Positions 1 to 9,034 of a stretch of 64,000 nt of DNA are shown here, piece by piece. Location of the stretch: positions 315,001 through 379,000 of the forward strand of contig NZ_JPDS01000001.1 in the NCBI RefSeq assembly GCF_000766795.1, read 5' to 3'. Position 1 is the first letter of the stretch, and each line of letters begins with the position of its first letter. Origin of the DNA: Polaribacter sp. Hel1_85 (GTDB lineage Bacteria; Bacteroidota; Bacteroidia; Flavobacteriales; Flavobacteriaceae). The translations under genes were made by a program, and so were the position numbers. Under the pieces are notes generated by a model. It had not been told where the DNA came from. It did no database searches and was given only the letters and a program-made list of their open reading frames with translations.

Positions 1-1
1 A

Positions 2-931
2 GTTGCAGGTCCAATTGAACGTGCTTCTAATTTACTACCTCAGTTTTTTAAAAAACGAATTTTTAGCTATGATTTAGCTGTTTCTGGAATGAAACTTATA
101 CTTTGGGGATTGGTAAAAAAAGTAGTAATTGCAGATAATTGTGCAGTTTATGTAAATCAGATTTTTGAAAACTATCAAGAGCAATCTGGACTTACTTTAA
201 TTATAGGAGCTGTATTTTTTGCATTCCAAATTTATGGAGACTTCAGTGGTTATTCAGATATTGCTATCGGTACAGCTAGATTATTTGGGTTCGATTTGAT
301 GAGAAATTTTAAATACCCTTATTTTTCTAGAGATATTGCAGAATTTTGGCGTAATTGGCATATTTCTTTAACCACATGGTTTCGAGATTATGTATACATT
401 CCCTTAGGAGGTTCTAAAGGTTCTAAAATATTTCAATTAAGAAACGTTTTAATTATATTTTTGGTCAGTGGTTTTTGGCATGGTGCAAATTGGACTTTTA
501 TTGCTTGGGGAGCTTTAAATGCCTTATTGTTTATCCCATTATTATTAACAGATAGAAATAGAAAGAATATAAATATTATTGTTGGGAGTAAAAAAAGTGT
601 AACATTAAAAGAATTTAGAGGGATTATAATTACTTTTTCACTAACTTGTTTAGCATGGGTGTTTTTTAGAGCAGAAACAATAACAGGAGCTATAGAATAT
701 ATTTTTAGAATTTTTGATGGCTCTAATTTCTTTCCTTCCGTAATTCCTCAAAAAAGAATGTTTCCAATTTTATTTTTATTTATTTTAATAGAATGGTTTT
801 CAAGAAGAGATGAAATTGTAATTATTTTTAAAAATAAGTATCGAAAAACATTCTACATGTTTTTCATATTTTTAATTCTATATTCAATGTCTTCTGCAGA
901 AAAAACATCATTTATTTATTTTCAATTTTAA
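2..931 (+). CDS. MBOAT family O-acyltransferase (5' end cut by window edge)
   Basis: The reading frame is open from base 2, so the gene starts before the window. The upstream codons read VAGPIERASNLLPQF, a typical MBOAT/AlgI stretch, so the Met at 89 is internal. Counted from that Met, the conserved RNWH (His about 91) and SGFWHGANW (His about 131, the expected catalytic His) are present among several hydrophobic helices. The family moves acyl groups, usually acetyl, across the inner membrane to polysaccharides. It lies 4 bases before an SGNH-like gene, the usual transferase partner in AlgI/AlgJ- or DltB/DltD-like pairs, so O-acetylation of the polysaccharide made here is likely (inference). 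Confidence 0.9.
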   Translation, partial: VAGPIERASNLLPQFFKKRIFSYDLAVSGMKLILWGLVKKVVIADNCAVYVNQIFENYQEQSGLTLIIGAVFFAFQIYGDFSGYSDIAIGTARLFGFDLMRNFKYPYFSRDIAEFWRNWHISLTTWFRDYVYIPLGGSKGSKIFQLRNVLIIFLVSGFWHGANWTFIAWGALNALLFIPLLLTDRNRKNINIIVGSKKSVTLKEFRGIIITFSLTCLAWVFFRAETITGAIEYIFRIFDGSNFFPSVIPQKRMFPILFLFILIEWFSRRDEIVIIFKNKYRKTFYMFFIFLILYSMSSAEKTSFIYFQF

Positions 932-935
932 TCAA

Positions 936-1841
936 ATGAAATTATTCATTAAAAAAATAACTGTCCTTTTTTTAATAATTATCTGTTTGTTTTTTATTCT
1001 AGATAGATTTGTTTTTCCTAAAAATAAAAATATATACAATTATAAATCAAATTTGTTGCAGAATAAAGATGTAGAAATTATTGTTTCTGGTAATTCTCAC
1101 TTGTATTTTGGGGTAGTTACAGATAGCATTTTTAGTTTTAATTCAGTGAACATAGCTACAAAGGCTAGAGAGTTAAATACAGATATTGATTTGTTAATTG
1201 GTAACATTAAGAATAGAGAGAAATTGAAAGGAGTTTTAATTCCAATATCATATTATTCACTATTTAATGAATTAAATGGTTTAAAAAAGTATCATCAAAG
1301 TCAGAAAAGGCTTTACTATAATTATTTTAAAATAAAGGAATACAATCAAGGTGCTATTAAAAACAGTTTAATTATAAATGAACCTTTTAAGGAATTGATG
1401 AATGATAGTTTTTTTCTTTCATTTATGAAAAAACAAAAAGTATCTAAAAAAGGCTGGAGAGCAAACGATAATTTTTTTGTAAAAGATTCTAGCATAATAG
1501 AGAAATTAAAAAGGCTAGAGATAAACTTAAACAAGACATTTATTATTGATGAAAATTTAGAAAGAATTAAATACTTAAATAAATTATGTAAAGCAAATAA
1601 TGTGAAATTAATATTAGTTTTACCTCCTTATTCAGAGTATTTTTATACCTTAACCAATTACAAATACAATAAAATTATAAATAAAATACTTTCTGATAAT
1701 CTAACAGATATTGAAGTAATTGATGCTTTAGATTTTATGCCAACAAATTTATTATTTTATGAGAACTCAGATCATTTAAACGTAAAAGGAGCAAAGTTAT
1801 TTACTAAAAAGTTAGACAGTATTTTAAAGCATAGTTTATGA
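936..1841 (+). CDS. SGNH/DltD-like membrane-anchored protein, partner of MBOAT
   Basis: A 301-residue protein with one N-terminal membrane anchor (about residues 7-25) and an extracytoplasmic domain. SGNSH at 51-55 fits block I of SGNH hydrolases (G-N/D-S, candidate nucleophile Ser54), and DHLN at 279-282 fits the C-terminal Asp/His block. Such proteins act after an MBOAT protein and place or remove acetyl groups on the glycan in the periplasm. It sits directly after the MBOAT gene and overlaps the next gene by 4 bases. Overall similarity to named families cannot be judged from sequence alone, so the SGNH call rests on the two short blocks and the context. Confidence 0.65.
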   Translation: MKLFIKKITVLFLIIICLFFILDRFVFPKNKNIYNYKSNLLQNKDVEIIVSGNSHLYFGVVTDSIFSFNSVNIATKARELNTDIDLLIGNIKNREKLKGVLIPISYYSLFNELNGLKKYHQSQKRLYYNYFKIKEYNQGAIKNSLIINEPFKELMNDSFFLSFMKKQKVSKKGWRANDNFFVKDSSIIEKLKRLEINLNKTFIIDENLERIKYLNKLCKANNVKLILVLPPYSEYFYTLTNYKYNKIINKILSDNLTDIEVIDALDFMPTNLLFYENSDHLNVKGAKLFTKKLDSILKHSL

Positions 1842-2992
1842 AAATACTTTTTGTTTGTCAGCAATACATTCATGCAGCTAGATGGATTGGTCAATTAAAA
1901 GATACAGAACACGAAATTTATGTGTTCGATTGTTTAGACAGACCCCTTCATAAAGATTTATTATGGACGAATTATACAACTGGTTGGCGTAAAAGAAAAG
2001 TACCTTATTTTAAAGGAGAATATTTTTTAGAAAAAAAAATGTCATCCATTTATGAAAAAATTGTACCTTATTTAGAAGTTACCGCATCAGAAAAGTTAGA
2101 AGAACTAATTAAAGAACTCAAACCAGATTTGGTACATTCTTTAGAAATGCAATCGCAAACTTATCCTTTGCTAAAAGTTCGCAAAAGGATATCGTTTAAT
2201 TGGGCATATTCGTGTTGGGGAAATGATATTTATTTTTATAAAGATAAAAAAGAACATAAATTAAAAATTGAGAAGATTATACATAGCATTAATTATTTTT
2301 TTCTAGAATGTAATAGAGATAAAGATTTAATTAAGTCGATAGACTCTAATGCAAATGTATTAGCTGTTGATTTTCCTGGTGGTGGAGGTTACTATATAGA
2401 GAAATATCAAGAATACGTGATACCCGTTGAAAAAAGAAATTTAATTATTCTTAAAGGATATGAACATAATTTTGGACGAGCATTATTTATTTTAAATGCT
2501 TTAGTTTTAATTGCAGAGGAATTAAAAGATTATGAAATTTATGTGTATTCTGCACATGATATAGTTGAAGAAGAAATTTTAAAAATAAATAAAAAGCATA
2601 ATTTAAAGATTAAATACTCCACAAGAAAAACTCAAATTAGCCATCAACAATTATTAGAAAAGTTTGGAAGTGCTAAAATAGCCATTGGTAATAGTGTTTC
2701 AGACGGTATACCAAACACACTTTTAGAAGCCATTATTTTGGGTGCTTTCCCAATACAATCTAATCCAGGTGGCGCAAGCGAAGATTATATTTCTGATGGT
2801 GAGAATGGTTTTTTAATTCAGAATCCAGAAGATGCTGTAGAAATTTCTAAGTTAATTTCTAAAGCTTTAAAAAATGATGCGTTATTAGAAAACGCCTTTG
2901 TAATCAATAAAGAAATTGCGAAAAAATTAGCGTATAAAACAATTCAACAAAAAGTTTTAAATGTGTATAATAAAATGGAGTCAGAATTATGA
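1838..2992 (+). CDS. Glycosyltransferase family 4-like protein
   Basis: A 384-residue soluble GT-B type protein. The C-terminal half carries DGIPNTLLEAIILGAFPI and then GGASEDYISDGENGFL, the E-x7-E-like donor-binding region of GT4 enzymes; the N-terminal half has an HAARWIGQL segment of the acceptor domain. It overlaps both neighbours by 4 bases (ATGA), so it is translationally coupled in the polysaccharide operon. It probably adds one sugar to the lipid-linked repeat unit on the cytoplasmic face of the membrane. The sugar cannot be predicted from sequence. Confidence 0.85.
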   Translation: MKILFVCQQYIHAARWIGQLKDTEHEIYVFDCLDRPLHKDLLWTNYTTGWRKRKVPYFKGEYFLEKKMSSIYEKIVPYLEVTASEKLEELIKELKPDLVHSLEMQSQTYPLLKVRKRISFNWAYSCWGNDIYFYKDKKEHKLKIEKIIHSINYFFLECNRDKDLIKSIDSNANVLAVDFPGGGGYYIEKYQEYVIPVEKRNLIILKGYEHNFGRALFILNALVLIAEELKDYEIYVYSAHDIVEEEILKINKKHNLKIKYSTRKTQISHQQLLEKFGSAKIAIGNSVSDGIPNTLLEAIILGAFPIQSNPGGASEDYISDGENGFLIQNPEDAVEISKLISKALKNDALLENAFVINKEIAKKLAYKTIQQKVLNVYNKMESEL

Positions 2993-4185
2993 AAAACATC
3001 TTATTTATACTAAATCAAGGACCCATTTCTCCTAATGCAAACGGAGGAGCTTCTGTATATTATAGTCATTTAGAGTTGTTGTATAAAGCCGGTTTTAAGA
3101 TAAAGTTATTGGCAGTACAATGGTCTGATAGCGATGTTTTTATGGAGGAAGATTATCAAGAAGTACGTCCGTTTATAAAGTCTGTTGAAACGTATAAAAT
3201 TACATCGATTACGCCGAAAAAAGGTTTAAAAAGAGGTTACAATGCAGTTTTTAAACCAGCATTATTCGAATATTTTTTCTTGAATGCTAAAAATATAAAT
3301 TACCTTACTACGTATGTAGCACAAAATAAGATCGATTTAGTTTTTGGAGATTGGCGCTGGGCGGCAATTTGGGCTTGTTATTCTAATTTAAAAGTACCTG
3401 TAATTTATGGTCATCATGATTGGGAATATAAATTGGCAAAATTAAGAACAAAGCAGAATCTTTTAAAAAAGTTGCATACTTTTCAAAAAAAGAGAGTAGA
3501 ATTTCAGTTAGTAAAACAGGTAGCAGGTTCCATTTCTGGTTCGGCTACAGAAGCTAAAGAAATAGAGGAGATTTCAAATAAAAAAGCATTGTATATTCCT
3601 ACCACCTATCAAGAAATTCAACCTAAAAATTTGCCTAAAAACAAACCAGATATTGTACATTTAGGTGGTATGGGAACTACAGCAAACCGATTGGGTTTAG
3701 AGCGTTTTTTAGATGTTTGTTGGCAAGAAATTCATACTAAAAATCCATCAACAAAATTAGTTGTTGTTGGTGGATTAAAACAAGCAACACCTAGTTTGTT
3801 AGAAAAATTAAAAGGTAAAAACATTATTTGTAAAGGGTTTGTAGCAGATTTACAAACAGTTTTGTGTCCAGAAGATATTCATATCATTCCTTGGGAATAC
3901 AATACAGGAACTAGAACTAGAATTCCGGTTATTTTAAATTACAGACAAGCATTGGTAGCTACAAAAGCTTCCGTTTTGGCGTTTCCAGAACTAAAAAATA
4001 AAGAAAACGCCATTTTATGTGATGATTTGCAAGATATGACCAAACAGATTTGTACGTTGTTAGAGTTTCCAGAACACTTAAAAAGTATCAGTAAAAAAGG
4101 TAAAGACACGTTTAGAAATCATTTTACAAGTGAAAACCATGTGGATGCTATTAAAAATTACATCAATAAAATCCTTTTAAAATAA
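2989..4185 (+). CDS. Glycosyltransferase family 4-like protein
   Basis: A 398-residue GT-B type protein starting NILFILNQGPISPNANGG, the glycine-rich acceptor-side loop at the N terminus of many GT4 proteins. A second Rossmann-like unit begins near residue 220 (IVHLGGMGTTANRLGLERFL), and residues about 300-320 (HIIPWEYNTGTRTRIP) fit the donor-binding region of GT4-like enzymes that lack a strict E-x7-E. It overlaps the previous gene by 4 bases and is the last gene before a 57-base gap with a promoter-like element. The sugar is unknown. Confidence 0.8.
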   Translation: MKNILFILNQGPISPNANGGASVYYSHLELLYKAGFKIKLLAVQWSDSDVFMEEDYQEVRPFIKSVETYKITSITPKKGLKRGYNAVFKPALFEYFFLNAKNINYLTTYVAQNKIDLVFGDWRWAAIWACYSNLKVPVIYGHHDWEYKLAKLRTKQNLLKKLHTFQKKRVEFQLVKQVAGSISGSATEAKEIEEISNKKALYIPTTYQEIQPKNLPKNKPDIVHLGGMGTTANRLGLERFLDVCWQEIHTKNPSTKLVVVGGLKQATPSLLEKLKGKNIICKGFVADLQTVLCPEDIHIIPWEYNTGTRTRIPVILNYRQALVATKASVLAFPELKNKENAILCDDLQDMTKQICTLLEFPEHLKSISKKGKDTFRNHFTSENHVDAIKNYINKILLK

Positions 4186-4209
4186 AACAATCAAACAAAA
4201 TTAAAATAG

Positions 4210-4217
4210 TAAATTTG
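4210..4217 (+). promoter_or_regulatory. Candidate -7 element upstream of neuA
   Basis: TAAATTTG matches the Bacteroidetes -7 consensus TAnnTTTG and ends 25 bases before the neuA start. No TTG is seen at the expected -33 position, so this is a weak call. It would allow the neuABC cassette to be transcribed apart from the upstream glycosyltransferases. Confidence 0.35.
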
Positions 4218-4242
4218 AAAACCTATTTTATAAAGAGTCACA

Positions 4243-4911
4243 ATGCAAAAAAATCTTGTAATTATTCCTGTTCGAGGCGGTTCTAAAAGGCTTCCAAAAA
4301 AAAACAGTAAGCTGTTAGGTGGCATTCCATTATTTGTACATAGTATTAATTATGCGAAAAAAAATTCAAATATTTGTCATAAAATAGTTGTTTCAACAGA
4401 TTGTTTAGAACTTAAAAAAATAGCATTAGAAGAAGGAGTAACTGTAATGGATAGACCATCAAGTTTATCTGGAGATTTAACTCCAACAAAAGCAGTTTTA
4501 CAACACGTTTTAGAAAATGAAATTGAAAATTTTGATAATGTAATCTTATTACAAGCAACAAATCCTTTTAGAGGAAAAGATTTGTTAATAAATGCATTTT
4601 ATAAGTTTACAAATGGAGCATATGAGAGCTTAATGACTGTTTCTGAAAATAGACAAAAATTTGGCAAGATTGAAAAGGATAAATTTATACCTTATAATTA
4701 TTCATTCGGACAGAGAAGCCAAGATTTAGACCCTTTATATTTCGAAAATGGATTACTTTATATTACTAAAGCAAGTTTAATTAAAGAAGGTAAAATTATT
4801 GGAGATAATAATTATCCATATATTGAGAATAGCCCATTAGCAAAAATAGATATTGATGATGAAGAAGATTTTGAATTAGCATCATTTTATTATAATAAAC
4901 AATTGAAATAA
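4243..4911 (+). CDS. neuA: CMP-nonulosonate cytidylyltransferase (acylneuraminate cytidylyltransferase)
   Basis: A 222-residue enzyme with the family's N-terminal CTP-binding motif IPVRGGSKRLPKKN at residues 8-21, then LLQATNPFR in the middle and IDIDDEEDFELA at the C terminus. It activates the free nonulosonic acid with CTP to the CMP-sugar used by glycosyltransferases. The length fits single-domain NeuA/LegF-type enzymes without the esterase extension of E. coli NeuA. neuB follows after 9 bases and neuC after that, which fixes the pathway. Whether the sugar is N-acetylneuraminic or legionaminic acid is not decided by this gene. Confidence 0.9.
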   Translation: MQKNLVIIPVRGGSKRLPKKNSKLLGGIPLFVHSINYAKKNSNICHKIVVSTDCLELKKIALEEGVTVMDRPSSLSGDLTPTKAVLQHVLENEIENFDNVILLQATNPFRGKDLLINAFYKFTNGAYESLMTVSENRQKFGKIEKDKFIPYNYSFGQRSQDLDPLYFENGLLYITKASLIKEGKIIGDNNYPYIENSPLAKIDIDDEEDFELASFYYNKQLK

Positions 4912-4920
4912 AAGTATTAT

Positions 4921-5961
4921 ATGAATCCTTATATTGAAATATCTGGCAGAAAAATTGGTAAAGATTTTCCACCATTAGTAATTGCAGAAATAGGAATTAA
5001 TCATGAAGGATCTTTAAAAACTGCCTTTGAAATGGTTGATGCAGCTAAAAGAGCAGGTGTAGAGGTAGTAAAACATCAAACTCATATTGTTGCAGATGAA
5101 ATGAGTGGTGCTGCAAAAAGTGTAGTTCCTGGTAATGCGGATATTTCTATTTATGAAATAATGGATCGTTGTTCTTTAAATGAAGAAGATGAAATTGAGT
5201 TAAAAAAATATGTAGAAAGTAAAGGAATGATTTTTATTTCTACACCCTTTTCTAGAGCAGCAGCAGAACGTTTAGAAAAAATGAATGTTTCTGCTTATAA
5301 AATTGGTTCTGGAGAATGTAATAATTATCCATTATTAGAACACATAGCAAAATTTGGAAAACCTGTAATTTTAAGTACAGGTATGAATACAATAGAAAGT
5401 GTTGCTAAAGCGGTTGCTATTTTTAAAAAGCACAATGTACAATTAGCATTATTGCATACAACAAATTTATACCCAACACCAGCAAAATTAGTTCGTTTTG
5501 GTGCAATGACAGAATTACATGAAGCTTTTCCTGAACAAGTTTTTGGTTTGTCAGATCATACGGTTTCTAATCATGCTTGTTTTGGTGCTGTTGCATTAGG
5601 AGCTAGTATTTTAGAACGTCATTTTACAGATCATATGAAAAGAACAGGTCCAGATATTGTTTGTTCTATGGATGAAAAAGAATGTGAAAATTTAATTACT
5701 GGAAGTAATTTAATTTGGCAAATGCGAGGAGGAATAAAAGAACCAGCAAAAGAAGAACAAGTTACAATAGATTTTGCTTTTGCTACAGTTTGTACTATAA
5801 AAAGTATAAGTAAAGGAGATGCTTTTACTATGGATAATATTTGGGTAAAACGTCCAGGTACTGGAGAAATTTTAGCAGAAAATTTTAATAATATTCTAGG
5901 TAAAAAAGCCATTAATAATATTGATGTAGATCAACAATTAAAATTGTCAGATATTGAATAG
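4921..5961 (+). CDS. neuB: N-acetylneuraminate (or legionaminate) synthase
   Basis: A 346-residue enzyme condensing ManNAc (or its diacetamido analogue) with phosphoenolpyruvate. The TIM-barrel part shows [12 protein letters not shown] near residue 20, KIGSGECNN near 132 and HTTNLYPTP near 179; the last form is typical of NeuB/LegI rather than pseudaminate synthase PseI. The final 60 or so residues ([19 protein letters not shown]) form the C-terminal SAF/antifreeze-like domain, so the protein is full length. Its stop codon is overlapped by the TTG start of neuC, which suggests coupled translation. Confidence 0.93.
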   Translation: MNPYIEISGRKIGKDFPPLVIAEIGINHEGSLKTAFEMVDAAKRAGVEVVKHQTHIVADEMSGAAKSVVPGNADISIYEIMDRCSLNEEDEIELKKYVESKGMIFISTPFSRAAAERLEKMNVSAYKIGSGECNNYPLLEHIAKFGKPVILSTGMNTIESVAKAVAIFKKHNVQLALLHTTNLYPTPAKLVRFGAMTELHEAFPEQVFGLSDHTVSNHACFGAVALGASILERHFTDHMKRTGPDIVCSMDEKECENLITGSNLIWQMRGGIKEPAKEEQVTIDFAFATVCTIKSISKGDAFTMDNIWVKRPGTGEILAENFNNILGKKAINNIDVDQQLKLSDIE

Positions 5962-7087
5962 TAAAAAGAAAATAGTTTTTTTATCGGGTACAAGAGCAGA
6001 CTTTGGTAAAATAAAATCCTTAATTCAAATTTTAGAAGATCACTCAAGCTTTGAACCATATATTTTTGCAACTGGTATGCATTTGTTAGAAAAATATGGC
6101 AAAACAGTTATTGAAATAGAAAAATGTAAATTTTCTAATATCTATAGTTTTTCGAATCATACTTCAGAAAAAACAATGGACTTAACTTTAGCTAAAACTA
6201 TAGAAGGTTTTTCTAAATATGTTAAAGATATTAATCCAGATTTAATAATTATTCATGGAGATAGAGTTGAGGCACTTGCTGGTGCTATTGTAGGTGCTTT
6301 AAACAATATATTAGTAGCACATATAGAAGGTGGTGAAGTTTCTGGAACTATAGATGATTTAATAAGACATTCTGTGTCTAAATTAAGTCATATACATTAC
6401 GTGTCAAATGAATCTGCTAAGCAAAGAATTATTCAATTAGGAGAATTAAAAACTTCGGTAAAAGTAATCGGATCACCAGACGTAGATATAATGTTTTCTA
6501 GTAATCTACCAACACTCAATGAAGTTAAAAGATATTATGAAATTCCTTTTGATGAATTTGCTGTTGTTATGTTTCATCCTGTAACTACCGAAGTAGAAAA
6601 TGTTGAAACTTATGCCGAAGTATTTGTTGAAGCATTGTTAGAAGATGATAAAAATTATGTAGTTATTTATCCAAATAATGATCTTGGCTCAGAATATATT
6701 TTTAATGCTTATAAAAAGCTAAAAGGAAATAAAAGATTTAGAATTTTTCCTTCTATACGTTTTGAATATTTTTTAACACTATTAAAAAATAGTAAATTTA
6801 TCATAGGTAATTCAAGTGCAGGAATTAGAGAAGCTCCATATTATGGTATTGGAACTATAAATATTGGAAATAGACAAGAAAATAGAGCAATGCATTCTCA
6901 GATAATTAATGTAGATTATCAAAAAGATGCAATTTTAACAGCTATGAAGTCTGACTTTTTAAACATAAAAAAAGATAAACATTCTTTTGGTATTGGTAAT
7001 GCAGCTTCTTTATTTATAAATTCTCTTTTAAACATTGATCTTTGGGCTATTTCTAAGCAAAAGAAGTTTGTAGATATTAAAAAATAA
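5954..7087 (+). CDS. neuC: UDP-N-acetylglucosamine 2-epimerase, hydrolysing (NeuC type)
   Basis: A 377-residue protein releasing UDP and ManNAc from UDP-GlcNAc, the first step of sialic acid synthesis. [11 protein letters not shown] at the N terminus and [20 protein letters not shown] near residue 123 are NeuC/LegG signatures; [12 protein letters not shown] near 292 is the UDP-binding end. The start is TTG at 5954, overlapping the neuB stop by 8 bases; there is no in-frame ATG before the conserved N-terminal strand, so TTG is the only sensible start. With neuA and neuB it makes a complete route from UDP-GlcNAc to CMP-Neu5Ac; a legionaminic acid route would also need a dehydratase and an aminotransferase that are not seen here. 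Confidence 0.9.
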   Translation: MNSKKKIVFLSGTRADFGKIKSLIQILEDHSSFEPYIFATGMHLLEKYGKTVIEIEKCKFSNIYSFSNHTSEKTMDLTLAKTIEGFSKYVKDINPDLIIIHGDRVEALAGAIVGALNNILVAHIEGGEVSGTIDDLIRHSVSKLSHIHYVSNESAKQRIIQLGELKTSVKVIGSPDVDIMFSSNLPTLNEVKRYYEIPFDEFAVVMFHPVTTEVENVETYAEVFVEALLEDDKNYVVIYPNNDLGSEYIFNAYKKLKGNKRFRIFPSIRFEYFLTLLKNSKFIIGNSSAGIREAPYYGIGTINIGNRQENRAMHSQIINVDYQKDAILTAMKSDFLNIKKDKHSFGIGNAASLFINSLLNIDLWAISKQKKFVDIKK

Positions 7088-7164
7088 TTTTCTATTTGCA
7101 AGTAAGTTATTGAATAGTTACCTTGCAATGTTAGTCATAAATTTCCCCCACAAAATTTTTGAAA

Positions 7165-8298
7165 ATGGATTTAAATAAATACGATTATATAGTTGTTGGT
7201 GCAGGATTTTTTGGAAGTGTAATTGCAGAAAGATTAGCAAGTCAACTTAACAAAAAAGTAGCAGTTATAGAGCGTAGAAATCACGTAGGTGGAAATTGTT
7301 ATTCAGAGGTACATAAAGAAACAGGAATAGAGTACCATAAATATGGAACACATATTTTTCATACTTCTAATGAAAAAGTATGGGAATATATTACACAGTT
7401 TACTGCATTTAATGTTTATTATCATCAAGTTTTAACGGAATATAAAGGTAAAGTATACCAAATGCCAATAAATTTAGAGACTATAAATAGTTTTTATAAT
7501 GTTAATTTAAAACCTTTTGAAGTTGAACCTTTTTTAGAAAAAGAAAAAGCAAAAGAATCTTATAAAGAACCTGCAAATTTTGAAGAGCAAGCAATTAATT
7601 TTGTTGGCAGACCATTATATGAAGCATTTTTAAAAGGATATACACAAAAACAGTGGGAAAAAGATCCGAAAGACATTCCTGCTCATATCCTAAAAAGATT
7701 ACCTTTTAGAACCAATTATAATGAGAGTTATTTTTTTGATAAATATCAAGGAATTCCGTTAGATGGATTTACAGCTATATTTAATAAAATGTTAGCGCAT
7801 TCTAATATTGATGTTCATTTAAACACCGATTTTTTTGAGGTAAAAGATCAAATTCCTTCATCAACAAAAATAATTTATAGTGGTCCTATAGATCGGTTGT
7901 TCGATTATAAACACGGAGACTTAGAATGGAGAACTTTAGAATTTGAAGAAGAAGTAAAAGAAGTAAATGATTATCAAGGAACTTCAGTAATGAATTATGC
8001 AGAAACTAATGTTCCGTTTACACGAATTCACGAACCACATCATTTACATCCAGAAAGAAATCATACTATTAATAAAACCTTAATAATTAAAGAATTTTCT
8101 AAAAAGGATGAACGAGACGATCCTTATTATCCAATAGGAGGAAAAATGAATCAAGAAATTTTTAATAATTATATGGAAGAGGTAAAAAATCAAGGAAATA
8201 TAATAGTTGGAGGTAGATTAGGTGATTATAAATATTATGACATGCACCATACTATAGAAAGAGCTTTAACAATTTTTGAAACAGAATTAGCTAAATAA
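7165..8298 (+). CDS. glf: UDP-galactopyranose mutase
   Basis: A 377-residue flavoenzyme turning UDP-galactopyranose into UDP-galactofuranose. The N terminus has the FAD-binding VVGAGFFGSVIAERLA, followed by ERRNHVGGN and YHKYGTHIFHTS, and the C terminus has GRLGDYKYYDMH, all Glf hallmarks. I chose ATG at 7165; a TTG six bases earlier is in frame but adds only two residues. A galactofuranosyltransferase should be among the nearby GT2 genes, so galactofuranose is a likely component of the polymer. Confidence 0.95.
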   Translation: MDLNKYDYIVVGAGFFGSVIAERLASQLNKKVAVIERRNHVGGNCYSEVHKETGIEYHKYGTHIFHTSNEKVWEYITQFTAFNVYYHQVLTEYKGKVYQMPINLETINSFYNVNLKPFEVEPFLEKEKAKESYKEPANFEEQAINFVGRPLYEAFLKGYTQKQWEKDPKDIPAHILKRLPFRTNYNESYFFDKYQGIPLDGFTAIFNKMLAHSNIDVHLNTDFFEVKDQIPSSTKIIYSGPIDRLFDYKHGDLEWRTLEFEEEVKEVNDYQGTSVMNYAETNVPFTRIHEPHHLHPERNHTINKTLIIKEFSKKDERDDPYYPIGGKMNQEIFNNYMEEVKNQGNIIVGGRLGDYKYYDMHHTIERALTIFETELAK

Positions 8299-8337
8299 TA
8301 AAAATTAGTATATTTTTTTTATAATAAATTTTTTAAC

Positions 8338-9033
8338 ATGTACGATTTAAAAGTAGTAATTCCAGTTTATAATGAAGAAGGAGCAATTAAATTAGTAATT
8401 GAAGATTGGACAAATAAACTTTCTGAATTAGAAATTAATTATCAAATTATTACCTATAATGATGGTTCAAAAGATAATACGTTAGCATTTTTAAAATCTT
8501 TAGAAAAAGAATATAAAACACTTAAAGTAGTTGATAAAAAAAATAGTGGGCATGGTCCTACTATTTTAAAAGGTTATAAAGATAATATAGACGCAGAATG
8601 GATTTTTCAAGTAGATTCTGATAATGAATTAAAAGCTACAGAATTTAATAAGTTTTGGAGAGAAAGAGATAATTTCGATTTTTTAATAGGAAAACGTATT
8701 CATAGAGATAGTCCGTTGGTTAGAGTTGTTACAACACAAATATCTCGTTTAGTAGTTGGCATTTTTTATGGCTTTAAGGTTAAAGATGTAAATGCACCTT
8801 ATAGACTAATGAGAGTAAGTGCATTTAGTGATGAGTTTAATAAAATTCCTGCGGATACTTTTGCTCCAAATTTAATAGTTTCTGGTTTAGCAAGTGTTAG
8901 AAATATGCGAATAAAACAATTTGATGTGACTCACCATAATCGAGAGACAGGTGAGGTTTCAATAAAAAAATGGGGTTTATTTAAAGCTGCTTTTAAATCA
9001 TTTTTACAAACTATTTCATTTAGATTTAAATAG
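8338..9033 (+). CDS. GT2 polyprenyl-phosphate sugar synthase (DPM1-like)
   Basis: A 231-residue GT-A enzyme with VVIPVYNEEGAI at residues 6-17, an NDGSKDNT nucleotide-binding loop near 41-48 and VDSDNELK as the metal-binding DxD. Length and pattern match the catalytic domain of dolichyl/polyprenyl-phosphate mannosyl- or glucosyltransferases without the C-terminal helices of GtrB. It is followed after 1 base by a GT-C type membrane protein that would use a lipid-phosphate sugar, so it probably loads a hexose on undecaprenyl phosphate (inference). Confidence 0.8.
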   Translation: MYDLKVVIPVYNEEGAIKLVIEDWTNKLSELEINYQIITYNDGSKDNTLAFLKSLEKEYKTLKVVDKKNSGHGPTILKGYKDNIDAEWIFQVDSDNELKATEFNKFWRERDNFDFLIGKRIHRDSPLVRVVTTQISRLVVGIFYGFKVKDVNAPYRLMRVSAFSDEFNKIPADTFAPNLIVSGLASVRNMRIKQFDVTHHNRETGEVSIKKWGLFKAAFKSFLQTISFRFK

Positions 9034-9034
9034 G

